Of a DNA stretch of 64,000 bases, positions 8,684 through 17,271 are shown piece by piece. The translations under genes were made by a program, and so were the position numbers. A model generated the notes under the pieces. The model was given only the letters and a program-made list of their open reading frames with translations, searched no databases and had not been told where the DNA came from. Location of the stretch: contig JADKIZ010000016.1 in the NCBI GenBank assembly GCA_016722445.1, positions 37,482 through 101,481 of the forward strand. The letters are read 5' to 3'. The first letter of the stretch is position 1, and every line of letters begins with the position of its first letter. Origin of the DNA: Flavobacteriales bacterium (GTDB lineage Bacteria > Bacteroidota > Bacteroidia > Flavobacteriales_D > Sanyastnellaceae).

Positions 8684-9939
8684 CGTTGAATCAAGAATTT
8701 ATCGTTGAACTTCACATGGCCGGATGTCATGAGGGAAATGATATACATTCCATCCTGCCATTTTTGACTAGGGAGAAATTGTAGATTGCTATCATCCAGT
8801 ATTTGGCTATGAATTTCCTTACCCTGAACATCATATACGGTAATTACACCGGATGGCGCATTGTAGCCTTGCAAACCGAAGCACAGATTTTCTTGGGCGA
8901 TATTTCCATATGGGAAAAAGAATCCAGGTTGAACTGTATTGATTTCTCCATGATTGTCAATGATGTCGGAGAACAACTCACAATATTGTGGAATATGATC
9001 ACTCATGTAATACATCGATTGAAGAACATCAGTTGGAACGGGGTTGGCGATATCACAATCGGTGATGTTCGCATTGTAACAATTTCCGGTATTTCCAATA
9101 GACTTGTAGCTGCCCTCTACATAGTATAATCCATTGTCGGTTTCCAATAACGACTCTGACATGAGGATAAAATCAAAGCGATCGTCCACACCGCCACCTG
9201 CGCCGTCGTTGAAAATCACGGACGTGCGCGTGCATTGTGTCAGTATTTCTTTGTGCGGGAAAGTTGCTCCTGGCCAATCACCATAGGAAGCGAAGATGTC
9301 TTTCAACACGATCGCATTATCTTCTGAAGTAATGGCTGTGTAAGCAGGTTCTGTATTTGTGTACAAGTTGAAGTCGCCGGCGAAAATGACATTGCTGTTG
9401 GGAGGTAGTTCTTCAAAATGCGAAATCAAATAATTCACCATACTCAACCTTGCCAGCTCGTTGTCACTGCCAGTGGAGCTTTTGAGATGTGTCACGTAGA
9501 CGTATAAAAAAGTAGTATCTGATCCATTCGGCAATTGGGGATCGTTGAGGTAAAGTACAAACTCATTGATGTCGCGGTAATCTGTCAATACTACCGAGGA
9601 AGATTTTAGTCGCAAGACTTCTGCATCGTAAACGATGGATTGTTGCAGTTGATTGGAAGGAGAACCCGGCGATTGTTGTGGAATAAAATCAGGATGGGTA
9701 AAATCGCCGTAGCCGAGATCATTCATCATATCTGTGATTTGTTCTAAACCTTCTGCATTTTCGAGCTCTTGAATCATCAGGAGATGAGGCCTGGTGTAAT
9801 CGATGATGTTTGCAAGTGTATCCACTCTTCCTGCTAGGTTGCTGGTAGGGAAATTGAGCAAATTATAACTGAGTAACCGCAACTGAGCCTCACTTTGGAA
9901 TCTTGTGAGCAGGAGCAAACTCCAGATGATGTACTTCAT
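8680..9939 (-). CDS. secreted endonuclease/exonuclease/phosphatase-fold protein with type IX sorting domain
   Basis: The start at 9939 (MKYIIWSLLLLTRFQSEAQ) gives a signal peptide; an in-frame extension to 10011 lacks one. The catalytic domain has the family landmarks: LRLLSYNLLNF, a metal-binding glutamate in LLMIQELENAEG, FAGDFNLYTNTEP, and MSDHIPQYCEL with the active-site histidine. Such enzymes cleave phosphodiesters in DNA, RNA or lipids. After a linker (about residue 345 on) comes a Por/type IX secretion sorting domain with ITVYDVQGKEIHS and the end WQDGMYIISL...FLIQR, so it should be exported to the cell surface or medium. It overlaps the YkgJ gene by 4 bp. Likely a scavenging extracellular nuclease, by inference. 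Confidence 0.85.
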   Translation of the reverse strand: MKYIIWSLLLLTRFQSEAQLRLLSYNLLNFPTSNLAGRVDTLANIIDYTRPHLLMIQELENAEGLEQITDMMNDLGYGDFTHPDFIPQQSPGSPSNQLQQSIVYDAEVLRLKSSSVVLTDYRDINEFVLYLNDPQLPNGSDTTFLYVYVTHLKSSTGSDNELARLSMVNYLISHFEELPPNSNVIFAGDFNLYTNTEPAYTAITSEDNAIVLKDIFASYGDWPGATFPHKEILTQCTRTSVIFNDGAGGGVDDRFDFILMSESLLETDNGLYYVEGSYKSIGNTGNCYNANITDCDIANPVPTDVLQSMYYMSDHIPQYCELFSDIIDNHGEINTVQPGFFFPYGNIAQENLCFGLQGYNAPSGVITVYDVQGKEIHSQILDDSNLQFLPSQKWQDGMYIISLMTSGHVKFNDKFLIQR

Positions 9940-10022
9940 GATGCAAAGTAAAGAGGTTTCATTCTTAAAGACCATATTTTGACAATCGCTAGTCCATGCG
10001 TAAAATCTCAATCGTACGAATC

Positions 10023-10928
10023 TTATTTTTTGTACCTGGGGTGAAAGCTGAGTATTTCTTCCCTTAGTCTGTTTCTGTCCAAATGGGTGTAGATCTCTGT
10101 TGTTGTAATGGATGCGTGTCCGAGCATTTCCTGAACAGCGCGCAAGTCTGCACCAGCTTCCACCAAATGTGTGGCAAAGGAATGTCTGAAGCTATGAGGC
10201 GAAACCTGCTTTTGTATACCAGCAATCTGCACATGTTCTTTGATCAAATTAAAAACAGACATCCTTGTGAGCTTACTTCCTCTTCTGTTCAGGAAGATAA
10301 AGTCTTCATGACCTTTGGCAATGACCATGTGATTTCTGGTTTGTTCCCGATAATGTGCTATCCATTTTAGCGCAACGGTGCCAATGGGAACCAAACGTTC
10401 TTTGTTGCCCTTGCCAATGACACGCAAAAATCCATCGGATTCATGAAGCATAGAGATGCGTGTTTCTATCAATTCCGAAACTCGAAGTCCACAACTATAT
10501 AATAATTCAAGCATGGCCCTATTCCTTGTGCCTTCTTTTTTGCTCAGGTCGATAGACATGAGAATCTTGTCCATTTCCTCAATGCTGAGGACATCAGGAA
10601 GTTTTCTACCGATCCGGGGTGTATCTATGAGTTCCATTGGATCGGTTTTGATTTCCTTTTCCAATAGAAGGAAGTTGTAAAAACTCTTTAAACCAGAAAT
10701 GATTCGTGATTGTGTTGTGGCTGAAAGCCCTAAATCAGTGATAAACCGAAGAAATGACCGAATGTCTTCTGGTTTGATATTTACAGGTTGCAGGGGAGGA
10801 GTTTGCATTTCAGAAAAACGCCTCAGCTTATCCACATCATGGGTATATGCATCAATGGAATTGATGGAAAGCGATTTTTCCAGACGCAGGTAATTGATAT
10901 ATCCTCTTATTGCAATTTGCCAATTCAT
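10023..10928 (-). CDS. xerD: tyrosine recombinase XerD
   Basis: 301 residues, the normal size of XerC/XerD, which resolve chromosome dimers at dif. The N-terminal SAM-like core-binding domain covers about 1-90 (YINYLRLEKSLSINSIDAY). The catalytic domain shows the arginine in SCGLRVSELIE, the lysine region RVIGKGNKERLVPIG, the HxxR box SPHSFRHSFATHLVEAGADL, the second histidine in EMLGHASITTTEIYTH and the nucleophilic tyrosine in EIY. The single copy with housekeeping-type length and the GHASITTTEIYTHL motif favour the resident Xer rather than a phage integrase. Whether it pairs with a second Xer elsewhere cannot be seen. Confidence 0.92.
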   Translation of the reverse strand: MNWQIAIRGYINYLRLEKSLSINSIDAYTHDVDKLRRFSEMQTPPLQPVNIKPEDIRSFLRFITDLGLSATTQSRIISGLKSFYNFLLLEKEIKTDPMELIDTPRIGRKLPDVLSIEEMDKILMSIDLSKKEGTRNRAMLELLYSCGLRVSELIETRISMLHESDGFLRVIGKGNKERLVPIGTVALKWIAHYREQTRNHMVIAKGHEDFIFLNRRGSKLTRMSVFNLIKEHVQIAGIQKQVSPHSFRHSFATHLVEAGADLRAVQEMLGHASITTTEIYTHLDRNRLREEILSFHPRYKK

Positions 10929-11019
10929 CTCTGAACCAATTCTTGTAAGACATACAAATTAAGATACATGCTCATAACTGATCAATATAAAGATGTATAA
11001 GTTATGAATGTCACAAAAT

Positions 11020-11051
11020 GAAAATCCCCCGACCGTTGCCAGGGGATTTTC
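11020..11051 (-). terminator. intrinsic terminator downstream of the SPOR-like gene
   Basis: A ten-base perfect stem GAAAATCCCC / GGGGATTTTC around a twelve-base loop. It lies 90 bp after the stop of the 11142-12452 gene on the minus strand and just before xerD. The A/T flanks provide the U-rich tail on the minus strand. Confidence 0.7.
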
Positions 11052-11141
11052 AAACTAAATTACCTAAACAAATTCTATATTAATTAACCAAAATTACTAC
11101 TATAAATACCGTTGTATTTCACTGTAGTAATGCTTTTATGC

Positions 11142-12452
11142 TTACTTATACCACTGCTGTTTGCTAATCAGCAACGCTTCTTGCACCGTAATTCTTTCCC
11201 CGTGATTATATGCTGTAACAAAAGGGCCAGGGAGTTTACTGTGTGCACTGGTAATCTTCACTCTCGCATCTCTTGCATCCTTATATTCTGTGAACTTACC
11301 AGTGGTGTATTTCACCCATCCTTCGTGGTTTTCAATATTAAAGTTGTCGGTGAAGCTGAATCTATTCGAGAAATAAGTTTTATCAACAACCTTATGTGCA
11401 GCCATAATTTGCACTTTATAAGTGATGCCAGTTTCTGCTGAAGGTATTGATGTAACTGGCTTTTCAGTTTCTGTGCGACTTGCTGTTGTTGTATTTTCTA
11501 CAGCTGTTTCTGTGTTATTTTCTGTTTCAACTGGCTGAGAATTGTTTTCTGCAGTTTCTGTTGCGGTGGTAGTTAGGTTTGATTCAGTGGTAGTAGTTGT
11601 AGTAGTAGCAAGTGGTTCTGGTTCTCCTGTGGCACCTACAATTTCAGAAGTGACAGGATTGCCATCTTCTGTATATGAAAGCTGACCTTTGATAAAAGGA
11701 ACACCAGGATCGGTGCAGCTGATTTTGTATGAAACTTCAAAGGTTGTTGCGGTAGGTACTTCAAACCATACAAATTTGATTGTGTTTTCATCCTGGGTGA
11801 TCACAGCTCCGCCATCATTTACTTTTTCAGTGGTGCAATGGTCTGGAAGGATCTCGAGGATTTTGCCAAATCCTTTGATGCTGTTGTTGCTGACTTTCAA
11901 ATTCACCATGTAATCATTCCCGCTGATGGGCGTAATGGAGCGTGAACAAACCATGTCAACTACAGCTTCTTCTCTGCGAACTTCCGGCATTTGCTCGGCA
12001 ACCTGTTCTGGTGTTGGACCGACTCCTTTTTTGACTATTACTGTCTTGGTAGGAATTTTTAGATCCAATCTTTTGTTTTCCTTGACATATGAAAATGTGC
12101 CTTCAATGTCGAATGGACCATCGAGGTTGATATCACTTTCGATATAATAAGTGATGGTGAAACTTGCTTCGCTTGGAAGGGTCATCCAAACAAACTTCGC
12201 CTGCTGGTTGCTGAATGTGAAGGATGCTCCTTTCACTTCGGCAGCGGAAATGGTAAATCCAGTAGGTGCCGCAAGTTCTAGTTTTGAAAACCCTTGTATG
12301 GCGCCTTTTTCGATGGTCATCTCTACAAGTGACTTGGTACCCGGCTCAACCATTGCAGGGAGATTATTCTTGATCAAAACATCTTCGGCAGTGAAGAGAT
12401 TCATCAGGAATAGCCCGAAATAGCTGATCAGGAGCATGGGAAGTTTAATCAT
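11142..12452 (-). CDS. secreted protein with duplicated beta-domains, Thr-rich linker and SPOR-like C-terminus
   Basis: 436 residues with a signal peptide or anchor (MIKLPMLLISYFGLFLMNLF). Two similar beta-sandwich units follow: residues about 25-135 (IEKGAIQGFSKLELAAPTGF, then KFVWMTLPSEASFTITYYIE) and about 170-280 (NSIKGFGKILEILPDHCTTE, then KFVWFEVPTATTFEVSYKIS), clearly an internal duplication. A low-complexity linker of Thr, Glu and Asn spans about 285-345. The last 90 residues, beginning ITYKVQIMAA and including WVKYTTGKFTEYKDARDAR, look like a SPOR-type repeat that could bind denuded peptidoglycan. A cell-envelope role is inferred; no exact family is recognised. A terminator follows at 11020-11051. 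Confidence 0.6.
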   Translation of the reverse strand: MIKLPMLLISYFGLFLMNLFTAEDVLIKNNLPAMVEPGTKSLVEMTIEKGAIQGFSKLELAAPTGFTISAAEVKGASFTFSNQQAKFVWMTLPSEASFTITYYIESDINLDGPFDIEGTFSYVKENKRLDLKIPTKTVIVKKGVGPTPEQVAEQMPEVRREEAVVDMVCSRSITPISGNDYMVNLKVSNNSIKGFGKILEILPDHCTTEKVNDGGAVITQDENTIKFVWFEVPTATTFEVSYKISCTDPGVPFIKGQLSYTEDGNPVTSEIVGATGEPEPLATTTTTTTESNLTTTATETAENNSQPVETENNTETAVENTTTASRTETEKPVTSIPSAETGITYKVQIMAAHKVVDKTYFSNRFSFTDNFNIENHEGWVKYTTGKFTEYKDARDARVKITSAHSKLPGPFVTAYNHGERITVQEALLISKQQWYK

Positions 12453-12676
12453 TTTTCTGTCAGGTACACTTATACAAAATACCTGATTTCAAAAATGTTC
12501 TTTTTGTTTCATGGCTGTGACCCCCTCCATCATCAATTGCAAACAGGGGTGTGTGAATTCAGAAACAGCCTTTTTTTGATCTTTACAATGGGACGGTTTT
12601 ATCAATAAATAGAAATAGAAGAGTCTGCGATTTTGAGAAGAAGACTGGCTTTGCTACCGAGTATTGGTGATGGTAT

Positions 12677-13864
12677 TTATTTGCTTTTCGACAACTTCTG
12701 TTGCTGCATTGCATTGCTGTATAATGTTGCCATATCGTGACACAATCTCGTATAATGATATTTCGAAAGAACAAATTGTTCGCCGCTTTTGCCCATTTGG
12801 ACTCTAAGTTCCGGATCGTTGATCAACACCTTGATTTTTTGTGCTACATCTTCGGCAGTCATTTCAACGATGAAACCACTTTGATCTGGTACAATACAGT
12901 CTTTCACACCGCCGGCATCTGTTGATACCACCGGTCGCGATGATGCTTGAGCCTCAATGAGGCTTACAGGTGTGCCTTCACTAAAGGAGGTAAGTACAAC
13001 AATGTCAAGCCCCGCTAGTGCCTCATCTATATTACGAATCCAGGAGGTAAATAATATATCAGAATGCCGATCTGGATTTTCAGAAATGGTGAAATCATTT
13101 ACGGATTGCATCATGGTACTGCGGCCTTCACCATCTCCAATCACAAATGCTTTCCATCCATTGGATTCTTTTTGAAGTATCCTAAGGGCATCAAAAAAGA
13201 GTTGGTGGTTCTTGACCGGAGCAATTCTTCCAATGATACCAATGGCAATGGATTCGCCAATATTCCATTTCTCTCTGAAATTTTTTCTCTTCGTTTCCCT
13301 GTGATCGCTGAACCTGCTGAGATCGAAACCAAGTGGAATGATAGATGCTTTTTGTGACGATGCTATTTTAAATTGCGTGATGATTTCGCGGTATTGCTGT
13401 TCACTGATCACCACCACACAAGTACTTATTCTGCACAACATTCGTTCTATCCATTGTACCAATCTGCTTTTCCATTTACTGAAATAGTTCGAAAAAACAT
13501 GTCCATGATAAGTGTGCACAATGACAGGCACGCCTTCTAGTCTTGCAGCCAAGCGACCTAATGCTCCTGCTTTTGCGGCATGCGTGTGAACGATGTCTGG
13601 CTTGTATTCGCGAATGATTTTTCTGATTTTTCGAAAAGCCTTCAAGTCATTCATCAGGCTAACGCTTCGCGACATCTCAGGTATTTCCTCATAAGCCACA
13701 TTCAACGCATCGAGGATGTAGCCGCTGTGCGCTTCTCCCGGTGCTGGTGCTCCACCGATTAATCTGGTCTCAAACTCTTCCGGTAGAAACGCGGTGAGAT
13801 AGGCCGCATTATATGTCGGGCCTCCTACATTAAATCGATTGATGATTCTGAGAACTTTTGGCAT
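12677..13864 (-). CDS. GT4 family glycosyltransferase
   Basis: 395 residues with the two Rossmann domains of GT-B enzymes. N-terminal acceptor domain: RIINRFNVGGPTYNAAYLT with the glycine-rich loop, then YKPDIVHTHAAKAGALGRLA and PVIVHTYHGHVF. C-terminal donor domain: GIIGRIAPVKNHQLFFDAL and the E-x7-E donor-binding motif in TSFSEGTPVSLIEAQASSRP followed by VVSTDAGGVKD. It would transfer a sugar from a nucleotide donor to a lipid- or surface-polysaccharide intermediate. It follows the AlbA_2 gene after only 6 bp, on the same strand, so both may share a transcript. No wzx or wzy neighbours, so the glycan is unknown. Confidence 0.88.
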   Translation of the reverse strand: MPKVLRIINRFNVGGPTYNAAYLTAFLPEEFETRLIGGAPAPGEAHSGYILDALNVAYEEIPEMSRSVSLMNDLKAFRKIRKIIREYKPDIVHTHAAKAGALGRLAARLEGVPVIVHTYHGHVFSNYFSKWKSRLVQWIERMLCRISTCVVVISEQQYREIITQFKIASSQKASIIPLGFDLSRFSDHRETKRKNFREKWNIGESIAIGIIGRIAPVKNHQLFFDALRILQKESNGWKAFVIGDGEGRSTMMQSVNDFTISENPDRHSDILFTSWIRNIDEALAGLDIVVLTSFSEGTPVSLIEAQASSRPVVSTDAGGVKDCIVPDQSGFIVEMTAEDVAQKIKVLINDPELRVQMGKSGEQFVLSKYHYTRLCHDMATLYSNAMQQQKLSKSK

Positions 13865-13870
13865 CAGGAT

Positions 13871-14479
13871 TTAGTTTGTTTTAAATCTGGCAATGCCTTG
13901 GTCAAAAGTCATGGTAATCAATTCCCACCGCATGAAACGGGCGAGCAGCGTTGAGACTATGGGGCGGGGAATATCAGTCATCCTTGCGAGTTGACTTACT
14001 GTATAGCCTTCTTCATGTGTAAGGGCCTCAAGAAGTTTTTTTTCTTTTGGGGTGTGAAAATATTTTTCAGTGACAGGAGTAAAATCACTTCTCCAGTATT
14101 GTCGTAAAACAGATGGTGCCGGAAAATTCTGATCGCCTTGTCTTACATAAGCGATCCATTCTCCTTCATGATTTTGTGCTTCATGTGGTCGCTTTCCAGA
14201 TGGTGCGATAATCACTTCGAGGACATACCGCAATCCGGCACGCCAGCCTTGTGTACGGTACTCTACCGCGGGTCGACAATACATATTTGCCGCTGCCTCT
14301 ACCATATGCATTTCTTCTTCAAGAGATGCCCCAGCTACCACACCATTGTCTTTGACGCCTATCAGTAGGGTGCCGCCGTCGGTATTTGCAAATGCACTGA
14401 GCGTGATGGCAATCTTGCGGGCATCATTGATCACATACTTAAAATCCAATTGCTGATGCTCGCCTTCTGCAATGCGCAT
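13871..14479 (-). CDS. AlbA_2 (Schlafen-like) ATP-binding/winged-helix regulator
   Basis: About 202 residues. The AlbA_2 domain (about 5-120) has the family hallmark GEHQQLDFKYVINDARKIAI then ALSAFANTDGGTLLIGVKDNG and later EVIIAPSGKRPHEA and YVRQGDQN. The C-terminal 60 residues (EKKLLEALTHEEGYTVSQLA and IPRPIVSTLLARFMRWELI) form a winged helix. These proteins are DNA-binding regulators or defence-linked factors. The N-terminus is doubtful: the ATG at 14479 lies only six residues before the conserved GEHQQLDF, and the same frame continues upstream (KKLVKEEEKNQTLQVPKYLQ) to a TGA at a run of six A residues. With five A residues it would gain its own ATG near 14532; with seven it would fuse to the upstream membrane protein. 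Confidence 0.8.
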   Translation of the reverse strand: MRIAEGEHQQLDFKYVINDARKIAITLSAFANTDGGTLLIGVKDNGVVAGASLEEEMHMVEAAANMYCRPAVEYRTQGWRAGLRYVLEVIIAPSGKRPHEAQNHEGEWIAYVRQGDQNFPAPSVLRQYWRSDFTPVTEKYFHTPKEKKLLEALTHEEGYTVSQLARMTDIPRPIVSTLLARFMRWELITMTFDQGIARFKTN

Positions 14480-14976
14480 CTGCAGGTATTTGGGTACCTG
14501 TAAAGTTTGGTTTTTCTCTTCTTCCTTGACGAGCTTTTTTCATGGCGTTGGCCAAATATCGATACTCTGTCGTTGAATTGTATCAGACTTTTACCCAATT
14601 TTCTTTGGTGCCTGAATGAAATGATACTCAAAATAAAAAATGGAAGTGTTGAAAGGATCATGGCATAATTGAAACTCATTAATCCAATCAGAAAAATGAG
14701 CAACAATAAAATTCCAATACTGATGATTCCTGCATAGGTCAGAAATTTCGAGTAAGGCTTCATGAAAAGCGTCAGCAAAAGCATGACCTGTCCACCTAAT
14801 GGAATTAGGATAAACGGATGCAGTACCGAAGTGGGATTGGTGAAAATCTTCGTGAATATTTCACTTTCAGCTTGAAAAAGAAACGAATGTGATTCACCAC
14901 CTCCCCATTCGAGATATCCGAAAAGCGAAGAGATGATGGTGAGGAGATTGAGAACTTTTGTTTTCATGTGAGGCAA
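14431..14976 (-). CDS. small integral membrane protein (hypothetical)
   Basis: 181 residues with about four hydrophobic helices: LNLLTIISSLFGYLEWG at the start, FILIPLGGQVMLLLTLFM, ILTYAGIISIGILLLLIFLI-like and MILSTLPFFILSIISF. The part after residue 135 is basic and low in character and overlaps the AlbA_2 gene by 49 bp in another frame, so the true C-terminus may be shorter or the frame may shift at the run of six A residues near 14531. No family is recognised. The arrangement (membrane protein, AlbA_2, glycosyltransferase) suggests one transcript. Confidence 0.55.
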   Translation of the reverse strand: MPHMKTKVLNLLTIISSLFGYLEWGGGESHSFLFQAESEIFTKIFTNPTSVLHPFILIPLGGQVMLLLTLFMKPYSKFLTYAGIISIGILLLLIFLIGLMSFNYAMILSTLPFFILSIISFRHQRKLGKSLIQFNDRVSIFGQRHEKSSSRKKRKTKLYRYPNTCRCALQKASISNWILSM

Positions 14977-15198
14977 ATCTACTTGGAATTTTCAAATACT
15001 TGTTTTTTGAAGCTGTTGGATGAATTCTTGCCAATGTTGTTGAGGTTAGACCATACTTCTTTTTGCTCGTTGAGTTCTAGTAAAAACTTCAAATCAGACT
15101 CAAATGGGTTAGTACTTCTGTTGGTGATATTTGACACACTGTTTTATGAGCCGGATGCAGAAGATGGACTTAGCTTCACCTTTTCAAAACAAGCATAT

Positions 15199-16803
15199 AT
15201 GTATAAAAGATACTTCATCCTGTTCGTGAGTGTTTTTCTAGTCAAAACAAGTTTTGGTCAAGATTCTTTTAATCGAAATGTGGTATTCGAACCCATTGAA
15301 ATTACCGATTTACCGGGTTTGCATTCTTATTCTGCCGCACAACATGATGGGAAATGGTTGGTGATTGGTGGTCGGTTGGATGGTCTTCATGCAAGACAAC
15401 CTTTCGCATCATTTCCGGAATCGCAGAACAACACCGATGTGTATGTAATTGATCCTGTCAATCTCGAATTTTGGTCATCATCTGTCAACGTTTTGCCTGT
15501 TGCCATTGCTGAACAAATGCAGTCGACGAATATGTGTTTCCACCAACTTCAGGATACTTTGTATATCATGGGTGGTTATGGTTATTCAGCATCAAATGAT
15601 GATCATATTACGTATGATAAACTCACCACCGTTATTGTTTCGGAAGTCATGGATGCCGTTATAAATGGCACTGACATGAGTCCGTATTTCAAACAAATTG
15701 TCGATCCAGCTTTTGCTGTTTCAGGTGGTCATCTGGTTTTTTTGGGCCAAAAATTTTATCTGGTAGGAGGTCACAGATTTGATGGCAACTACAATCCGAT
15801 GGGAAATCCAACTTACACCCAGACATACACCAATCAAATCAGAATGTTCCATATTGATAATTCGGGTAGTCAATTGTCTTTTACCTATGATGAACCCATC
15901 ACCGATGAAGTGCATTTGCATCGCCGTGACTATAACTTAATTCCTCAGGTTTTTCCTGATTTGGAATTGGGTTTCACCATTTCTTCTGGAGTTTTTCAAA
16001 CAGATGTGGATCTGCCTTATTTGTATCCTGTGGATATTACAGCTAGTGGTTACAATGCAGTAACCTCGTTTAACCAATATCTATGTCACTATCATACGGC
16101 CAATGCCGGTATGTACGATGCAGCATCAAACAGCATGCACACATTGTTTTTTGGTGGAATGAGTTAGTATTATTTTGATGGAAGTGATTTGGTACAAGAC
16201 GATTTGGTCCCATTTGTCAAAACAATCAGCAGACTATCCAGAACGGGTGATGGAACTTTGTCAGAATATCAAATGTCCACGGAAATGCCTGCTTTTCAGG
16301 GTGCAAGTGCTGAGTTCTTTTATGCTCCTGGTATTCCACAATATGACAATGGTGTGATCAGACTAAATGAAATGACCGGTGATTCAATATTTATAGGATA
16401 CATCTATGGCGGTATTTATAGTGCTACCAGAAATCCTTTCTCAGTGAACCAAACTTCGTCCACCAGTGCTGAAAACAATATCTATGGAGTTTGGCTGGTG
16501 AATGATAATGCCAATGATGTTGATGAGTTTATACCCGGAGCTAATCCATATCAATTTACCGTTGTTCAGAATCAAACGGGGAACCAACTTACTATTGAGT
16601 TTATTCTTGAGCAACCCATGAATGTGACTTATCTCGTGACAAACCACTTGGGTCAGTTAATTGCCGAATCACAAGGTATTGATTTTGGTGCGGGTGAACA
16701 TCGCTTGAATATTCCATCCAATGATATCCCTTCGCAGGTGTGCACGGTGACCGTGGTTTTTGATCATCGGTATTTTGCTTCAAAAGAAGTTTTCATCCAT
16801 TGA
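15199..16803 (+). pseudogene. secreted kelch-like protein with type IX sorting domain, interrupted by an amber codon
   Basis: Read from the ATG at 15199 with a signal peptide (YFILFVSVFLVKTSFGQ); the longer reading from 14968 has no secretion signal. The product would be 534 residues. Kelch-type blade motifs are visible: AAQHDGKWLVIGGRLDGLHA, LQDTLYIMGGYGYSASNDD, FYLVGGHRFDGNYNPMGNP and LFFGGMS. In-frame TAG occurs at 16165-16167, exactly where a kelch motif would read FGGMS-Q-YYFDG, so CAG to TAG is likely. The frame then continues without a shift to 16803, ending in a sorting-like domain (VTYLVTNHLGQLIAESQG ... ASKEVFIH). Either a recent nonsense mutation or a sequence error; readthrough is not excluded. 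Confidence 0.75.
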
Positions 16804-16983
16804 TCATTCTCTCGTCATGTGAAATTTGAGATCTCAAAATGATTGTGTTTTAGTCTGAATTCTTTCGATGAATTAAACTATGAAAGGGGAATGCATCTTG
16901 AGTGACGCATGGACGGAAAACACTTGTTTGTCATTGTTCGGCGGTTTCCTGTCGTTATTCTAAGTGGCAGATTGCATTGTGTC

Positions 16984-17165
16984 TTAATCCCAAATCATGC
17001 AGTCGAAATCTATTACAGCGCTGAAAGCCTTCAATGACGGTCACTTCCTCGATTTTTATTTTCACCGTATGAATGATACGCTTTCAAATAAAAATCTTGC
17101 GAGAGCGCCCGTCCTTTTTGGCTTTCAGCGCTTCATCACGATCCCGACTGCATAATTTGGGTTAA
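16984..17165. repeat. 182-bp imperfect inverted repeat in a gene-free stretch
   Basis: The only structured part of the 468-bp gap between the kelch gene and the hydrolase gene. The ends read CCCAAATCATGCAGTCG (16989-17005) and, inverted, CGACTGCATAATTTGGG, differing at one base. Inside, GCGCTGAAAGCC is mirrored by GGCTTTCAGCGC, and GATTTTTATTT by AAATAAAAATC, leaving a central loop of about 25 bases. Overall it would fold to a long hairpin. No open frame of note and no clear target-site duplication. It could be a miniature inverted-repeat element or a structured RNA. Nothing else is seen in this gap. Confidence 0.7.
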
Positions 17166-17271
17166 TGGATGCACAGTGAAGTCAATGAATAAAAAGTTTT
17201 GATTCGATAAAATGAATGATGGGGAGTTCTCTTGACTTCTCATGTCACTTACATTTGAAGAAATCATTTTT

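Noticed and set aside
10023..10928. XerD-type gene as integrase of a second mobile element.
   Set aside because: Length and motifs fit the resident Xer recombinase, and no mobile-element genes, att repeats or tRNA end are next to it.
12583..12774. Minus-strand frame of 63 codons after the glycosyltransferase gene.
   Set aside because: Overlaps the gene end in another frame and shows no protein character.
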